This document shows positions 25,555-33,635 of a stretch of DNA of 64,000 nt, in pieces (the stretch's first letter is position 1; every line of letters begins with the position of its first letter). The stretch spans positions 21,619 through 85,618 of the forward strand of contig PWMQ01000076.1 in NCBI GenBank assembly GCA_003558125.1. Direction: 5' to 3'. The notes under the pieces were generated by a model. The model searched no databases, was not told the origin of the DNA, and worked only from the letters and a program-made list of their open reading frames with translations. The translations under genes were made by a program, and so were the position numbers. Origin of the DNA: Natronospira sp. Its GTDB lineage: Bacteria; Pseudomonadota; Gammaproteobacteria; Natronospirales; Natronospiraceae.

Positions 25555-27185
25555 GTCTTTTCCAGTATCTCCTCGTCGGGCCAGCGCTCGCGGGCCGTCT
25601 CATACAGGCTTCGCGCCTCTTCCCTCTGTCCCAGCGCCCACTTCACGGCTACCTTGTGGGCCGCGACCTCGGCGACCTGCAAGCGCTCCCAGGCCTGCTC
25701 CAGCCAGCGCGCCGCCGCCTGATGATTACCCAGGCGATACTCCACCCAGCCCTTGCTGTCGAGTATGGCGCCACTGTCCGGGCTACGCCTGAGTGCCTGT
25801 CGAATAAGACGACGGGCCTCACGCAAATCCCGGTCCTGATCGGCCAGGCTGTAGCCCAGGGCGTTCAGCACCAGCGGCTCCTCCGGCCAGAGACGATGGG
25901 CCTTGCGAAGCCATTCCACCGCCACGGTCGAACCCGGCTCAGCCTCCAGGCGGCCCAGAGCGCAGCGATAGTGGGCATCGGCATCCCAGGCTCGGGCCGC
26001 CTGCGCCGCTTCGCACAGGGCAACACCCCGTGACTGCCAGCCCCGGGCCAACAGCAGGCTGCCGAGGGTAACGCGGAACTGGTGGCGATAGTCTCCCAAC
26101 TGATAGCGACTCAGCTCAATGCGTTCATCCGCCTCGCCCTCTCGACCCAGTTCCAGCAACAGGGCAATGGCCCGAGCGCGAGCCTCCACATGATCGTCGC
26201 CGGACAGCACCCGATCATAAAGCCGCAAGGCAGCTTCACGCTTGCCTGCCCGCTCATTCACCACGGCCATTCGAAACCAGGTTTCGCGAAGACGGAAACC
26301 GCGAGCCGCCAATCGCGAAAACCGTTCCAGGGCCTCCTCATACTGACCCTGCTCGCTCAGTACCAGGGCCAGGGCATAATCGAAGGCGGACAGTCCGGGG
26401 TTGTCCTCCAGGGCTCCGCGCAGCAGATCGGCAGCGGCGGGCAGATCCCCGGATTCCCACAGCAATGTCGCCATTTCCAGAATGGCGCCGGCATCCCGCC
26501 AATCCGCCAGGGCCAGCCAGGCCTCGGTCACCGCCGCCGCATCCCCCGCCTGGGCGCGGACACGACGCTTGAGCCACCAGGCCTCGGGGTCATCCGGGTC
26601 ACGGACCAGGGCCCGCTGACTCAGCCGTTGCGCATCCTCAAGGCGGTGAAGGCTCATGGCCATGCGCGCGCCCGCGAGCAGCGCGGGCGCACTGTCGTGT
26701 TCTCGCGAGAGGGGCTCCATCAACTGCCAGGCACGCCAGCGCCGCGGCAGTGATTGCAACTCCCCGCCCAGATAGCGCCAGTCCGCTTCGCTCGCCTCTA
26801 TTAGCCAGCGCCGAAAGGCGTCCCGGGCCTGGGCCAATTCCCCAGCCTGCAGGGCGGCCATACCCAGCGCCCAGTCCGCGGCTGGATTGTCCGGGTCCCG
26901 CGCCTTCCAGAGCTGGGCCATTTCCAGAGCCTGTGGCCAGGCTTCGACGCGCAGGGCATAAGTGCTGGCTTCCCGGGTCAGGGCCAGTGAGGCACGGGGC
27001 TTGAGGGCACGGGCATAGAAATCCGACGCCAGCTCGGGCTCCCCCCGGGAACGGGCGATCTCGGCCAGCAGGATGTGTTCGCTCTGGGCAGCCTGCTCAT
27101 CTTCCCGCTCGGGCGTCATGCCGGCACACGCTGCCAGCCAGAGCAAGGCAAGCAGGAGGACTGATGTATAATGATTTTTTGTCAT
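25530..27185 (-). CDS. TPR-repeat lipoprotein
   Basis: A 551-residue protein. The ATG at 27185 opens a lipoprotein signal (MTKNHYTSVLLLALLWLAAC); a TTG 18 bases upstream is also in frame. The mature part is a chain of tetratricopeptide repeats (for example ARDPDNPAADWALGMAALQAG, DAQRLSQRALVRDPDDPEAWW, VLNALGYSLADQDRDLREARRLIRQALRRSPDSGAILDSKGW), ten or more by eye. TPR proteins of this kind before lolB are found in Pseudomonas and relatives and probably scaffold an outer-membrane assembly or lipoprotein-sorting step; the exact role is unknown. It is divergent from hemA, whose probable promoter lies in its first codons. Confidence 0.88.
   Translation of the reverse strand: MTKNHYTSVLLLALLWLAACAGMTPEREDEQAAQSEHILLAEIARSRGEPELASDFYARALKPRASLALTREASTYALRVEAWPQALEMAQLWKARDPDNPAADWALGMAALQAGELAQARDAFRRWLIEASEADWRYLGGELQSLPRRWRAWQLMEPLSREHDSAPALLAGARMAMSLHRLEDAQRLSQRALVRDPDDPEAWWLKRRVRAQAGDAAAVTEAWLALADWRDAGAILEMATLLWESGDLPAAADLLRGALEDNPGLSAFDYALALVLSEQGQYEEALERFSRLAARGFRLRETWFRMAVVNERAGKREAALRLYDRVLSGDDHVEARARAIALLLELGREGEADERIELSRYQLGDYRHQFRVTLGSLLLARGWQSRGVALCEAAQAARAWDADAHYRCALGRLEAEPGSTVAVEWLRKAHRLWPEEPLVLNALGYSLADQDRDLREARRLIRQALRRSPDSGAILDSKGWVEYRLGNHQAAARWLEQAWERLQVAEVAAHKVAVKWALGQREEARSLYETARERWPDEEILEKTWQQLQKD
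27167..27172 (+). promoter_or_regulatory. probable -10 element of the hemA promoter
   Basis: A perfect TATAAT on the plus strand, inside the first codons of the divergent TPR gene and 125 bases before the hemA start. The -35 region at 17 bases (CAAGGC) is poor, so an activator may be needed. The leader downstream contains a small GC palindrome (CGGCCG..CGGCCG). Confidence 0.5.
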
Positions 27186-27296
27186 GACTCCCGGCTTAGC
27201 CAATGAGCATTGTTCTTCGGCCGACCACGGCCGTCGACTCAGGTTCCTGTCGGGGTCTGTTCACCAATCCAGCCAGCATCCCTAACGCCACCCTAC

Positions 27297-28568
27297 ATGC
27301 CGCTGATCGCCCTAGGAATAAACCATAACACGGCCCCGCTGGAACTCAGGGAGCAACTGAGTTTTTCCGGCGACGAGCTGTGCGCGGCCCTGCGTGACCT
27401 GGAATCCCTGCCCGGGGTCCGGGAAGTGGCCGTGCTGTCCACCTGCAACCGCACCGAAATCTACGGCAGCCTGGACGAGGACGGTGAGACGGCCCTGCGG
27501 CAATGGCTCAATCATCACCCGAACACAGATCAGGAGGCCATCCAGCGCGCGGTCTATGAGTTCGTCGACGAGGAGGCGGTGCGACATGCCATGCGCGTCG
27601 CCTGCGGGCTGGACTCCATGGTGCTGGGCGAGCCCCAGATCCTCGGGCAAATGAAACAGGCCTACGAAGCCGCCCTGGAGGCCGGCACCGCCAAGCGCGT
27701 GCTGCACCAGCTCTTTCAGGGCAGTTTCTCGGTGGCCAAACAGGTCCGCACCGATACCGGCATTGGCCAGAACCCGGTCTCGGTTGCTTATGCCGCCGTG
27801 GATCTGGCCCGCCAGATCTTCGCCGAATTCGAGAACCACACCGCCCTGCTGCTGGGTGCCGGCGAGACCATCGAACTGGCCGCCCAGCACCTCAACCGCC
27901 GTGGCATCGGCCGCATGATCATCGCCAACCGCAGCGTGGACCGGGCCCATCGGCTTGCGGATGAGGTCAAGGCCCAGGCCAGCAGCCTGGACCGGCTGCC
28001 GATCCATCTGGTGGAGGCAGACATCATCATCGCCTCCACCGCTAGTCGCGAGCCCATCCTCACCCGGGAGATGGTCAAGACCGCCTTCCGTCAGCGCCGC
28101 CACAAGCCGGTGCTGATGGTGGACATCGCCGTGCCCCGCGACATTGAGGCGTCGGTGGCAGATCTCAGTGATGTCTTCCTGTATACCATCGATGATCTGC
28201 AGCAGACCATTCGCGAAAACCTGGCCTCGCGGGAACAGGCGGCCGCACGCGCCCTGGAAATCGTCGATGCCAGGGCCAGCCATCTGGCCGCCACCCTCAG
28301 TAGTCTGGACGCGGTCCCGGCCATCCGCCGACTGCGCGAGCGGGCCTTCGATCAGCGCGAACAAACCCTGCGTCAGGCGCAGCGCATGCTGGCCGCCGGA
28401 CGCCGGCCCGAGGATGTTCTCGAATACATGGCCCATACCCTGACCAATCGCCTGCTTCACGAACCCACCGTGGCCTTGAGGGAGGCGGGGGAACAGGGAG
28501 ACCGGGACACCCTGGACACGGCAAGACAGTTATTCGACCTGGGCGAGGGAGACGAGAAAGAAGAATGA
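27297..28568 (+). CDS. hemA: glutamyl-tRNA reductase
   Basis: A 423-residue enzyme making glutamate-1-semialdehyde from Glu-tRNA, the first step of C5 heme synthesis. The ATG at 27297 begins the conserved [19 protein letters not shown]; an in-frame TTG 87 bases upstream adds no conserved sequence. Key features: catalytic Cys in [12 protein letters not shown], substrate segment [17 protein letters not shown], the NADPH Rossmann motif [22 protein letters not shown] and a C-terminal helical dimer domain ([17 protein letters not shown]). It overlaps prfA by 4 bases (ATGA), the standard hemA-prfA coupling. Confidence 0.97.
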   Translation: MPLIALGINHNTAPLELREQLSFSGDELCAALRDLESLPGVREVAVLSTCNRTEIYGSLDEDGETALRQWLNHHPNTDQEAIQRAVYEFVDEEAVRHAMRVACGLDSMVLGEPQILGQMKQAYEAALEAGTAKRVLHQLFQGSFSVAKQVRTDTGIGQNPVSVAYAAVDLARQIFAEFENHTALLLGAGETIELAAQHLNRRGIGRMIIANRSVDRAHRLADEVKAQASSLDRLPIHLVEADIIIASTASREPILTREMVKTAFRQRRHKPVLMVDIAVPRDIEASVADLSDVFLYTIDDLQQTIRENLASREQAAARALEIVDARASHLAATLSSLDAVPAIRRLRERAFDQREQTLRQAQRMLAAGRRPEDVLEYMAHTLTNRLLHEPTVALREAGEQGDRDTLDTARQLFDLGEGDEKEE

Positions 28569-29647
28569 AGGACAATATCCGCCACAAGCTCGAACAACTG
28601 GAAGAGCGATTCCAGGAACTGGCCGGCCTGATGGCCGAACCGGATGCGGCCAGCAACCCGGATGATTTCCGTCGCCTGTCGCAGGAATATGCCCGACTGG
28701 AGCCGGTGATGACGGCCTTCCGCCAATACCGCCAGCAGGAAGCGGATCTGGCCGACGCCCGGGAAATGGCCGCCGACCCGGACCCGGCGGTGCGGGAAAT
28801 GGGCGCCGAGGAGCTGGCCGCGGGGGAGTCGGAGCAGACGCGACTGGAAGAGGAATTGCTGTCATTGATGGTCCCGCGCGACCCCCACGACGACAGCAAT
28901 CTGTTCCTGGAAATCCGCGCCGGCACCGGCGGCGACGAAGCCGCCCTGTTCGCCGGCGACCTGTTCCGGATGTACTGCCGCTATGCCGAAACCAAGGGCT
29001 GGACGGTGGAGATCCTGAGCGAAAGCCCGGGTGAAGTCGGCGGCTACCGGGAAATCATCAGCCGGGTGGTGGGGAGCGAGGCCTATGCCCATCTCAAGTT
29101 CGAGTCCGGCGCCCACCGGGTCCAGCGGGTCCCCAAGACCGAATCCCAGGGCCGGATCCACACCTCCGCCTGTACCGTGGCGGTAATCCCGGAAATCGAA
29201 GTGGACACCAGCGTGGAAATCAACAGCAATGACCTGCGGGTGGACACCTTCCGGGCCGCCGGGGCCGGTGGCCAGCACGTCAACAAGACCGACTCCGCGG
29301 TCCGGATCACCCACTTGCCCAGCGGCATCGTGGTGGAATGCCAGGACGAACGCTCCCAGCACAAGAACCGGGCCCGCGCCCTATCCCTGCTGAAAGCCAA
29401 ACTGGAAGCCGCCCGGGAACAGGAACAGCGCCAGAGCGAATCCGAAACCCGGCGCAAGCTCGTCGGCAGCGGCGACCGCTCCTAACGCATCCGCACCTAC
29501 AACTTCCCCCAGGGCCGCGTCACCGACCACCGCATCAACCTCACCCTCCACCAGCTCGACGGCATTCTCGAAGGCGAGCTGGATCCGGTTCTGGAGGCCT
29601 TGATGCAGGAAGATCACGCGGACCGGCTGGCGGAGATGACTGGGTAG
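28565..29647 (+). CDS. prfA: peptide chain release factor 1 with an in-frame UAA at codon 307
   Basis: RF1 frees the finished chain at UAG and UAA. The frame runs 28565-29647 and would give 360 residues, the E. coli length, but codon 307 (29483-29485) is TAA. Before it lie [21 protein letters not shown], the codon-reading P-x-T motif (PKT, 190-192), the catalytic GGQ (235-237) and LVGSGDRS. After it the conserved end continues without frame loss ([21 protein letters not shown], then a helical tail) to TAG. Codon 307 is Asp in E. coli RF1 and Glu in most; GAA to TAA is one change. Termination there gives 306 residues lacking the last 54, probably inactive. The stop is followed by C, a weak context. 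Nonsense mutation, sequence error or readthrough are all open. Starts within hemA's stop (ATGA). Confidence 0.93.
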
Positions 29648-29799
29648 AGCGGCGAGCTGGCCGCGCCGGCTGCGAGGCCTACTGTTTCCTGCAGAGCCTC
29701 GCGTATTCAAGCCACACGCAATCCACGGCGTTTCCGAAGCGGCACGGCATTGTCGCGTGCAAGGCCAGCTCGCTGCTCGAAGCTCGGAGCTCGCCGCTC
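29647..29799. repeat. inverted repeats at the prfA / 2OG-oxygenase junction
   Basis: The 153 bases between the convergent genes carry GAGCGGCGAGCT (29647-29658) and its exact inverse (29788-29799), plus GCGAGCTGGCC near 29653 and its inverse at 29763-29773. The right side is a run of GCTCG-type motifs (GCTCGCTGCTCGAAGCTCGGAGC). No T-tract follows, so it is not a standard terminator. It marks the edge where the usual prfA-prmC order is broken. Confidence 0.5.
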
Positions 29800-29800
29800 C

Positions 29801-30385
29801 CTAATCCCTCCTAAACCACCCCACCAAGGACAATCTATCCCGCTGGGTGGTGATGACTTCGTGGGGCAGGCTGTCGCTCAGGAAAATGACCAGGCGGCCG
29901 GGGGCGGGGAAGATGTCCACCGGGTCGGCGGCATCAGGGTAGAGGCGGAGCTGGCCGCCGTATTCGGAGCGCCAGCGGGGATTGAGGTAGAAGACGGTGG
30001 AGACGACGCGGGCGTCGTCGTCTCGGAAGCGGTCAATGTGGCGGCCGTAGCGGGCGCCGGGGGGATAGAGCGCGTAGTGGCCTTCCCAGCCGCGAATGCC
30101 CAGATAAAGCTCGCGGTTGAGGGTCTCGCGCAGGGCCGAGAGTTGCTCGAACCAGACCGCCTCGCTGCCCCGTGCCCGGCTGGGGTCGAGCCAGCAGAGT
30201 CGGTCGCCGCGGATGGCCTTGACCCGGGCACGGCCGGCGGCACGGCCCACGGCGGCATCACGGAAACTGCCGCGCTTCTGACGCCGGTAGAGGGTCCGGC
30301 GCAGACGGGCAACCGTCTCCGCCGGGAGAAAGTCATCGATGACGCCCCAGCCGGGACCGGCCAGGGCGTCCACCAGCGACTTCAT
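29801..30385 (-). CDS. 2-oxoglutarate/Fe(II)-dependent oxygenase, prolyl hydroxylase-like
   Basis: A 194-residue enzyme of the prolyl-4-hydroxylase type double-stranded beta-helix family. The iron ligands are HIDRF (H-x-D) and the distal His in SDSLPHEV; the Arg of TQRDRLSL would bind 2-oxoglutarate. FYLNPRW..EYGGQLRLYP is the core. Size and motifs resemble the bacterial PHD-like enzymes, one of which in Pseudomonas hydroxylates a proline of EF-Tu; that substrate assignment is inference here. It follows the SseB-like gene by 14 bases. Stop codon is TAG, so its termination depends on RF1. Confidence 0.85.
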   Translation of the reverse strand: MKSLVDALAGPGWGVIDDFLPAETVARLRRTLYRRQKRGSFRDAAVGRAAGRARVKAIRGDRLCWLDPSRARGSEAVWFEQLSALRETLNRELYLGIRGWEGHYALYPPGARYGRHIDRFRDDDARVVSTVFYLNPRWRSEYGGQLRLYPDAADPVDIFPAPGRLVIFLSDSLPHEVITTQRDRLSLVGWFRRD

Positions 30386-30399
30386 GGGCGCCAGCCCGC

Positions 30400-30897
30400 T
30401 CAGTGGCTTTGCGGCTCGCTACCGCCCTGGCCTTCATCGGCTTCCGGCGCGGGAATGTTCTGCAGCCAGCCCTGGCCGAACTCGCGCTTGAGAGAGCGCA
30501 CACCCTTGGCGGTCACCTGAATGCCAACGGTCAATCCCGGGTTGATCACCAGGCCCATGTCATCGCGCATATTGTCCAGCAGGATGGGGGCCGGGAATCG
30601 CGTGGGATGCTCGAAACCCTCCTGCTTGCGGCAGAAGTCCTCGGTGCGTTCCTCGGCGGTGAACACGGTCAGCAACTGGCCGCCTTCCTTGTCCGTGACC
30701 ATCAGGCCCTGGACGTCGTTAAGGCGGTCGCCCGGCTGGACCGGCTGGTTCATGACCATGTACAGCGGCGAGCGCAACAGGCACTGGAAGATGGTGCCCA
30801 GGGAGACCTTGCCGTCACGGCCGGCCTGAATCAGGAATTCCAGTTCATTGCGGGCTTCAAAATCCTCCTGCCCGGCTGCCTTTTCTTGCTCCGACAT
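30400..30897 (-). CDS. SseB-like protein
   Basis: A 165-residue soluble acidic protein. The ATG at 30897 follows GGGGAGCAAGAGATA; an upstream in-frame Met overlaps the neighbouring gene and gives basic, unlike sequence. The middle (FLIQAGRDGKVSLGTIFQCLLRSPLYMV, then LLTVFTAEERTEDFCRK) resembles the N-terminal SseB domain (enhanced serine sensitivity), whose biochemical function is not settled. Its neighbours are the cystathionine enzymes and the 2OG oxygenase. No other domain is visible. Confidence 0.7.
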   Translation of the reverse strand: MSEQEKAAGQEDFEARNELEFLIQAGRDGKVSLGTIFQCLLRSPLYMVMNQPVQPGDRLNDVQGLMVTDKEGGQLLTVFTAEERTEDFCRKQEGFEHPTRFPAPILLDNMRDDMGLVINPGLTVGIQVTAKGVRSLKREFGQGWLQNIPAPEADEGQGGSEPQSH

Positions 30898-30937
30898 TAT
30901 CTCTTGCTCCCCTAAATGAAAGTGAGATTTAAACGCC

Positions 30938-32110
30938 CTACGCCTTGATCGCCGACAGGGCATGTTCCAGGTCGGCCTTGAGGTCGTCCAGATCCTCAAT
31001 ACCCACCGAAAGACGAATCAGGGTATCGCTGATACCCAGTGCCTCGCGCTTGTCCCGGGGGACGGAGGCGTGGGTCATGATGGCCGGGTGCTCGATCAGA
31101 CTTTCCACCCCGCCCAGGCTCTCGGCCAGGGAAAACAGCTCGGTATTTTCCAGAAAGCTGCGCGCCTGATCCAGGCCGCCCTTGAGCCAGATGGTAATCA
31201 TGCCGCCAAAGCCCTTCATCTGACGCCGGGCCAGTTCGTGCTGGGGATGGCTCTCCAACCCCGGATAGGCGACCTTTTCCACCTCCGGCCGGGCTTCCAG
31301 CCACTGGGCCAGTTCCAGCGCACTCTGGCAGTGGCGTTCCATGCGCAGGGCCAGGGTCTTGAGCCCGCGCAGGGCGAGGAAGCTGTCAAAGGGGCCACTG
31401 ACGGCACCCACGGAGTTCTGCAGGTAGGCCAGCTGATCGGCCAGATCCTGGTTATCGCCCACCACGACCACACCCCCGACCATGTCGGAATGACCGTTGA
31501 GATACTTTGTGGCCGAGTGCATCACCATGTCGAAACCCTGGGTCAGCGGCTGCTGTACACAGGGCGTGGCGAAGGTGTTGTCGGCGACAGTCAGCAGCTT
31601 GTGGCGACGACCGATCTCCGCGATGGCCTCCAGGTCCACCAGCTTGAGCACCGGATTGGTGGGGGTCTCCACCCAGATCATGCGGGTCTCGGGACGAATG
31701 GCGGCTTCCACTGCGGATGGATCGCGCATGTCCACAAAGCTGAAATCCAGATTGGCGGAGCGCTTGCGGACGTTCTCGAACAGGCGATAGGTACCGCCGT
31801 AGAGATCGTCCATGCAGATCACATGGCTGCCCGCGTCCAGAAGCTCCAGGATGGTGCCGGTGGCCGCCATGCCCGAGGCAAAGGCGAAGCCGTGGCTGCC
31901 TTCCTCCAGATCGGCCACGCAGGCCTCATAGGCGCTGCGGGTGGGGTTCTGGGTACGGGAGTACTCATAGCCCTGGTGCTCCCCCGGGCTGGACTGCACG
32001 TAGGTGGAGCTGGCGTAGATGGGGGTCATGATGGCGCCGGTGCTGGGATCCGGCCGCTGACCGGCATGGATTCCCCGCGTGGCCAGACCGTGACGCTTCT
32101 TGTCCGACAT
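30938..32110 (-). CDS. cystathionine gamma-lyase / gamma-synthase family PLP enzyme
   Basis: A 390-residue PLP enzyme of the Cys/Met metabolism family. The ATG at 32110 follows GGAAAGC and begins MSDKKRHGLATRGIHAGQ; a longer start would overlap cbs. Motifs: YEYSRTQNPTR, SGMAATGTILELL, VETPTNPVLKLVD, VADNTFATP and the PLP Lys in VMHSATKYLNGHSDMVGG. Lyase and synthase are hard to separate by sequence; the tight neighbour cbs (10 bases upstream) favours gamma-lyase in reverse transsulfuration, homocysteine to cysteine. Stop codon is TAG. Confidence 0.92.
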   Translation of the reverse strand: MSDKKRHGLATRGIHAGQRPDPSTGAIMTPIYASSTYVQSSPGEHQGYEYSRTQNPTRSAYEACVADLEEGSHGFAFASGMAATGTILELLDAGSHVICMDDLYGGTYRLFENVRKRSANLDFSFVDMRDPSAVEAAIRPETRMIWVETPTNPVLKLVDLEAIAEIGRRHKLLTVADNTFATPCVQQPLTQGFDMVMHSATKYLNGHSDMVGGVVVVGDNQDLADQLAYLQNSVGAVSGPFDSFLALRGLKTLALRMERHCQSALELAQWLEARPEVEKVAYPGLESHPQHELARRQMKGFGGMITIWLKGGLDQARSFLENTELFSLAESLGGVESLIEHPAIMTHASVPRDKREALGISDTLIRLSVGIEDLDDLKADLEHALSAIKA

Positions 32111-32120
32111 ATCGCTTTCC

Positions 32121-33494
32121 TTACTCTTCAATGACATTGCCCCGGCGCAGGTAACCCAGCAGATCACTGCGGGTCACCATGCCGAGGAAGTGTGAGTCGC
32201 GCACCACCGCCAGTGCGGTGTCGATTTCCAGGCGTTCAGCCAACTGGACCATGGGCAGATCCACTTCCACGGTGGGGAAGCTGGGATTCATGATCTCGCC
32301 CACCAGGCTGTCGAAACCCTTTTCCGAGCCCCTGACCGCATGGATCAGATCGCCCTCGTTGACCCCGCCCAACAGCCGGTCACCCTCCACGACCGGTAGT
32401 TGGGAGAAGCCGTTATCGCGCATCCGCTTGTGGGCGGTGGCCACCGTGTCCTGACGGGATACCGCCACCGTCGCCCGGTCTTCATGGGGCCGGCTGATCA
32501 GGTCCCGGAGGTCGCCGTGGGCGGGGCGCTCGATGAAGCCCTGCTCCCACATCCAGAAGTCGTTGTAGAGGCGGGAAATGTAACGATTCCCGGTGTCACA
32601 GGCCAGGGTCACCACATTCTTGGGCTCACTCTGCTCGCGGCAGTAACGGAGAGCCGCGGCCAGCAGGGTTCCGCTGGAGGAGCCTGCCATGATGCCTTCC
32701 TCGGAGAGCAGGCGGCGGGCGGTAAGAAAGGCCTCCCGGTCGGGAACGGCATAGGCCTTCTTGACGAAGCTGAGGTCGGCCACATCCGGGATGAAATCCT
32801 CGCCGATGCCCTCCACCAGCCAGGAACCGGCTTCACCCAGTTCCCCTTCATTGATGTAGCGAGTCAGCACCGAACCCTCGGGGTCGGCGACGATCAATTC
32901 CACCTCCGGCGCATGCTCCCGAAACCAGCGACCCAAACCAGTCACCGTGCCGGAACTGCCAACCCCGATGACCACCGCATCTACCTTGCCGTCCAGCTGT
33001 TCATAAATTTCCGGCGCGGTGGTGCGCTCGTGGGCCAGGGCATTATCCGGATTGCCGAACTGGTTGATGAAATAGGCATTGCGCTCTTCGGCAACACGGA
33101 GGGCCAGATCCTGGTAATACTCCGGGTGGCCCTTGGCCACATCCGAGCGGGTCAGGATGACTTCGGCTCCCATGGCCCGGCAACTGGCGATCTTCTCCGG
33201 GCTCATCTTGTCAGGAATCACCAGCACCAGGGGATAGCCCTTCTGGCGAGCCACCAGGGCAAGGCCAAGACCGGTGTTGCCGGCGGTACCTTCGACAATG
33301 GTGTCACCGGGCTTGAGATCGCCCCGCTTCTCCGCCTCTTCGATCATGGTCCGGGCGATCCGGTCCTTGACCGAATGGGCCGGGTTGTTCAGTTCCAGCT
33401 TGGCGAACAGACGACAGGGGCCGGTATCCAGCCGCGTCAGTTCCACCATGGGCGTGCGCCCGATCATCTCGAGCGCATTGCGATAAATCTGCAT
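32121..33494 (-). CDS. cbs: cystathionine beta-synthase with C-terminal CBS domain pair
   Basis: A 457-residue protein. The ATG at 33494 follows GGGAGG at 5 bases, and the conserved MQIYRNALEMIGRTPMVEL starts there; the open frame continues far upstream without homology. The PLP fold (about 1-320) has the Schiff-base Lys in NNPAHSVKDRIA, the TVEGTAGNTGLGLA-type Asn loop (here IVEGTAGNTG) and GVGSSGTVTGLGR. The C-terminal part (about 335-455) is a tandem CBS pair (QLPVVEGDRLLGGV and LAVVRDSHFLGMVTRSDLLGYL), which in related enzymes binds an adenosyl ligand. It joins serine and homocysteine to cystathionine, feeding the next gene. Confidence 0.95.
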   Translation of the reverse strand: MQIYRNALEMIGRTPMVELTRLDTGPCRLFAKLELNNPAHSVKDRIARTMIEEAEKRGDLKPGDTIVEGTAGNTGLGLALVARQKGYPLVLVIPDKMSPEKIASCRAMGAEVILTRSDVAKGHPEYYQDLALRVAEERNAYFINQFGNPDNALAHERTTAPEIYEQLDGKVDAVVIGVGSSGTVTGLGRWFREHAPEVELIVADPEGSVLTRYINEGELGEAGSWLVEGIGEDFIPDVADLSFVKKAYAVPDREAFLTARRLLSEEGIMAGSSSGTLLAAALRYCREQSEPKNVVTLACDTGNRYISRLYNDFWMWEQGFIERPAHGDLRDLISRPHEDRATVAVSRQDTVATAHKRMRDNGFSQLPVVEGDRLLGGVNEGDLIHAVRGSEKGFDSLVGEIMNPSFPTVEVDLPMVQLAERLEIDTALAVVRDSHFLGMVTRSDLLGYLRRGNVIEE

Positions 33495-33582
33495 GCAGCC
33501 TCCCGCAGGCGAACAGGAAAACAGCGGTTGCAGGCCAAGGGGGTGCATTGGCCCAGGCCAACCGCCAGTCGCAAAGGCGCAT

Positions 33583-33629
33583 ATTGTACGGCATGGCCAG
33601 GAGCTTTGCCTCGCCAGCTTGCGTACAAT
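33583..33629. promoter_or_regulatory. mirrored -10 elements of divergent cbs and prmC promoters
   Basis: ATTGTACG (33583-33590) and its exact inverse CGTACAAT (33622-33629) place a TACAAT hexamer on each strand, pointing outward. The minus-strand one would start the cbs transcript near 33577, about 80 bases before its ATG. The plus-strand one would start at or next to the prmC ATG at 33636, giving a leaderless message. Neither has a strong -35. The same inverted repeat could be an operator. Confidence 0.45.
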
Positions 33630-33635
33630 GTGGGG

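Noticed and set aside
28565..29647. Genome-wide reassignment of UAA to a sense codon
   Set aside because: At least twelve other genes in the window end in TAA at the expected family length (for example pepQ, rplY, gatA, gatC, dacA, rsmA), so UAA is a working stop here.
29486..29647. Separate translation of the RF1 C-terminal piece by re-initiation
   Set aside because: The only ATG after the internal stop is near 29602, close to the end, and no ribosome binding site stands before any likely start.
30962..32134. 390-codon open frame antisense to the cystathionine gamma-lyase/synthase gene
   Set aside because: Shadow of the conserved PLP enzyme; no domain or start signal.
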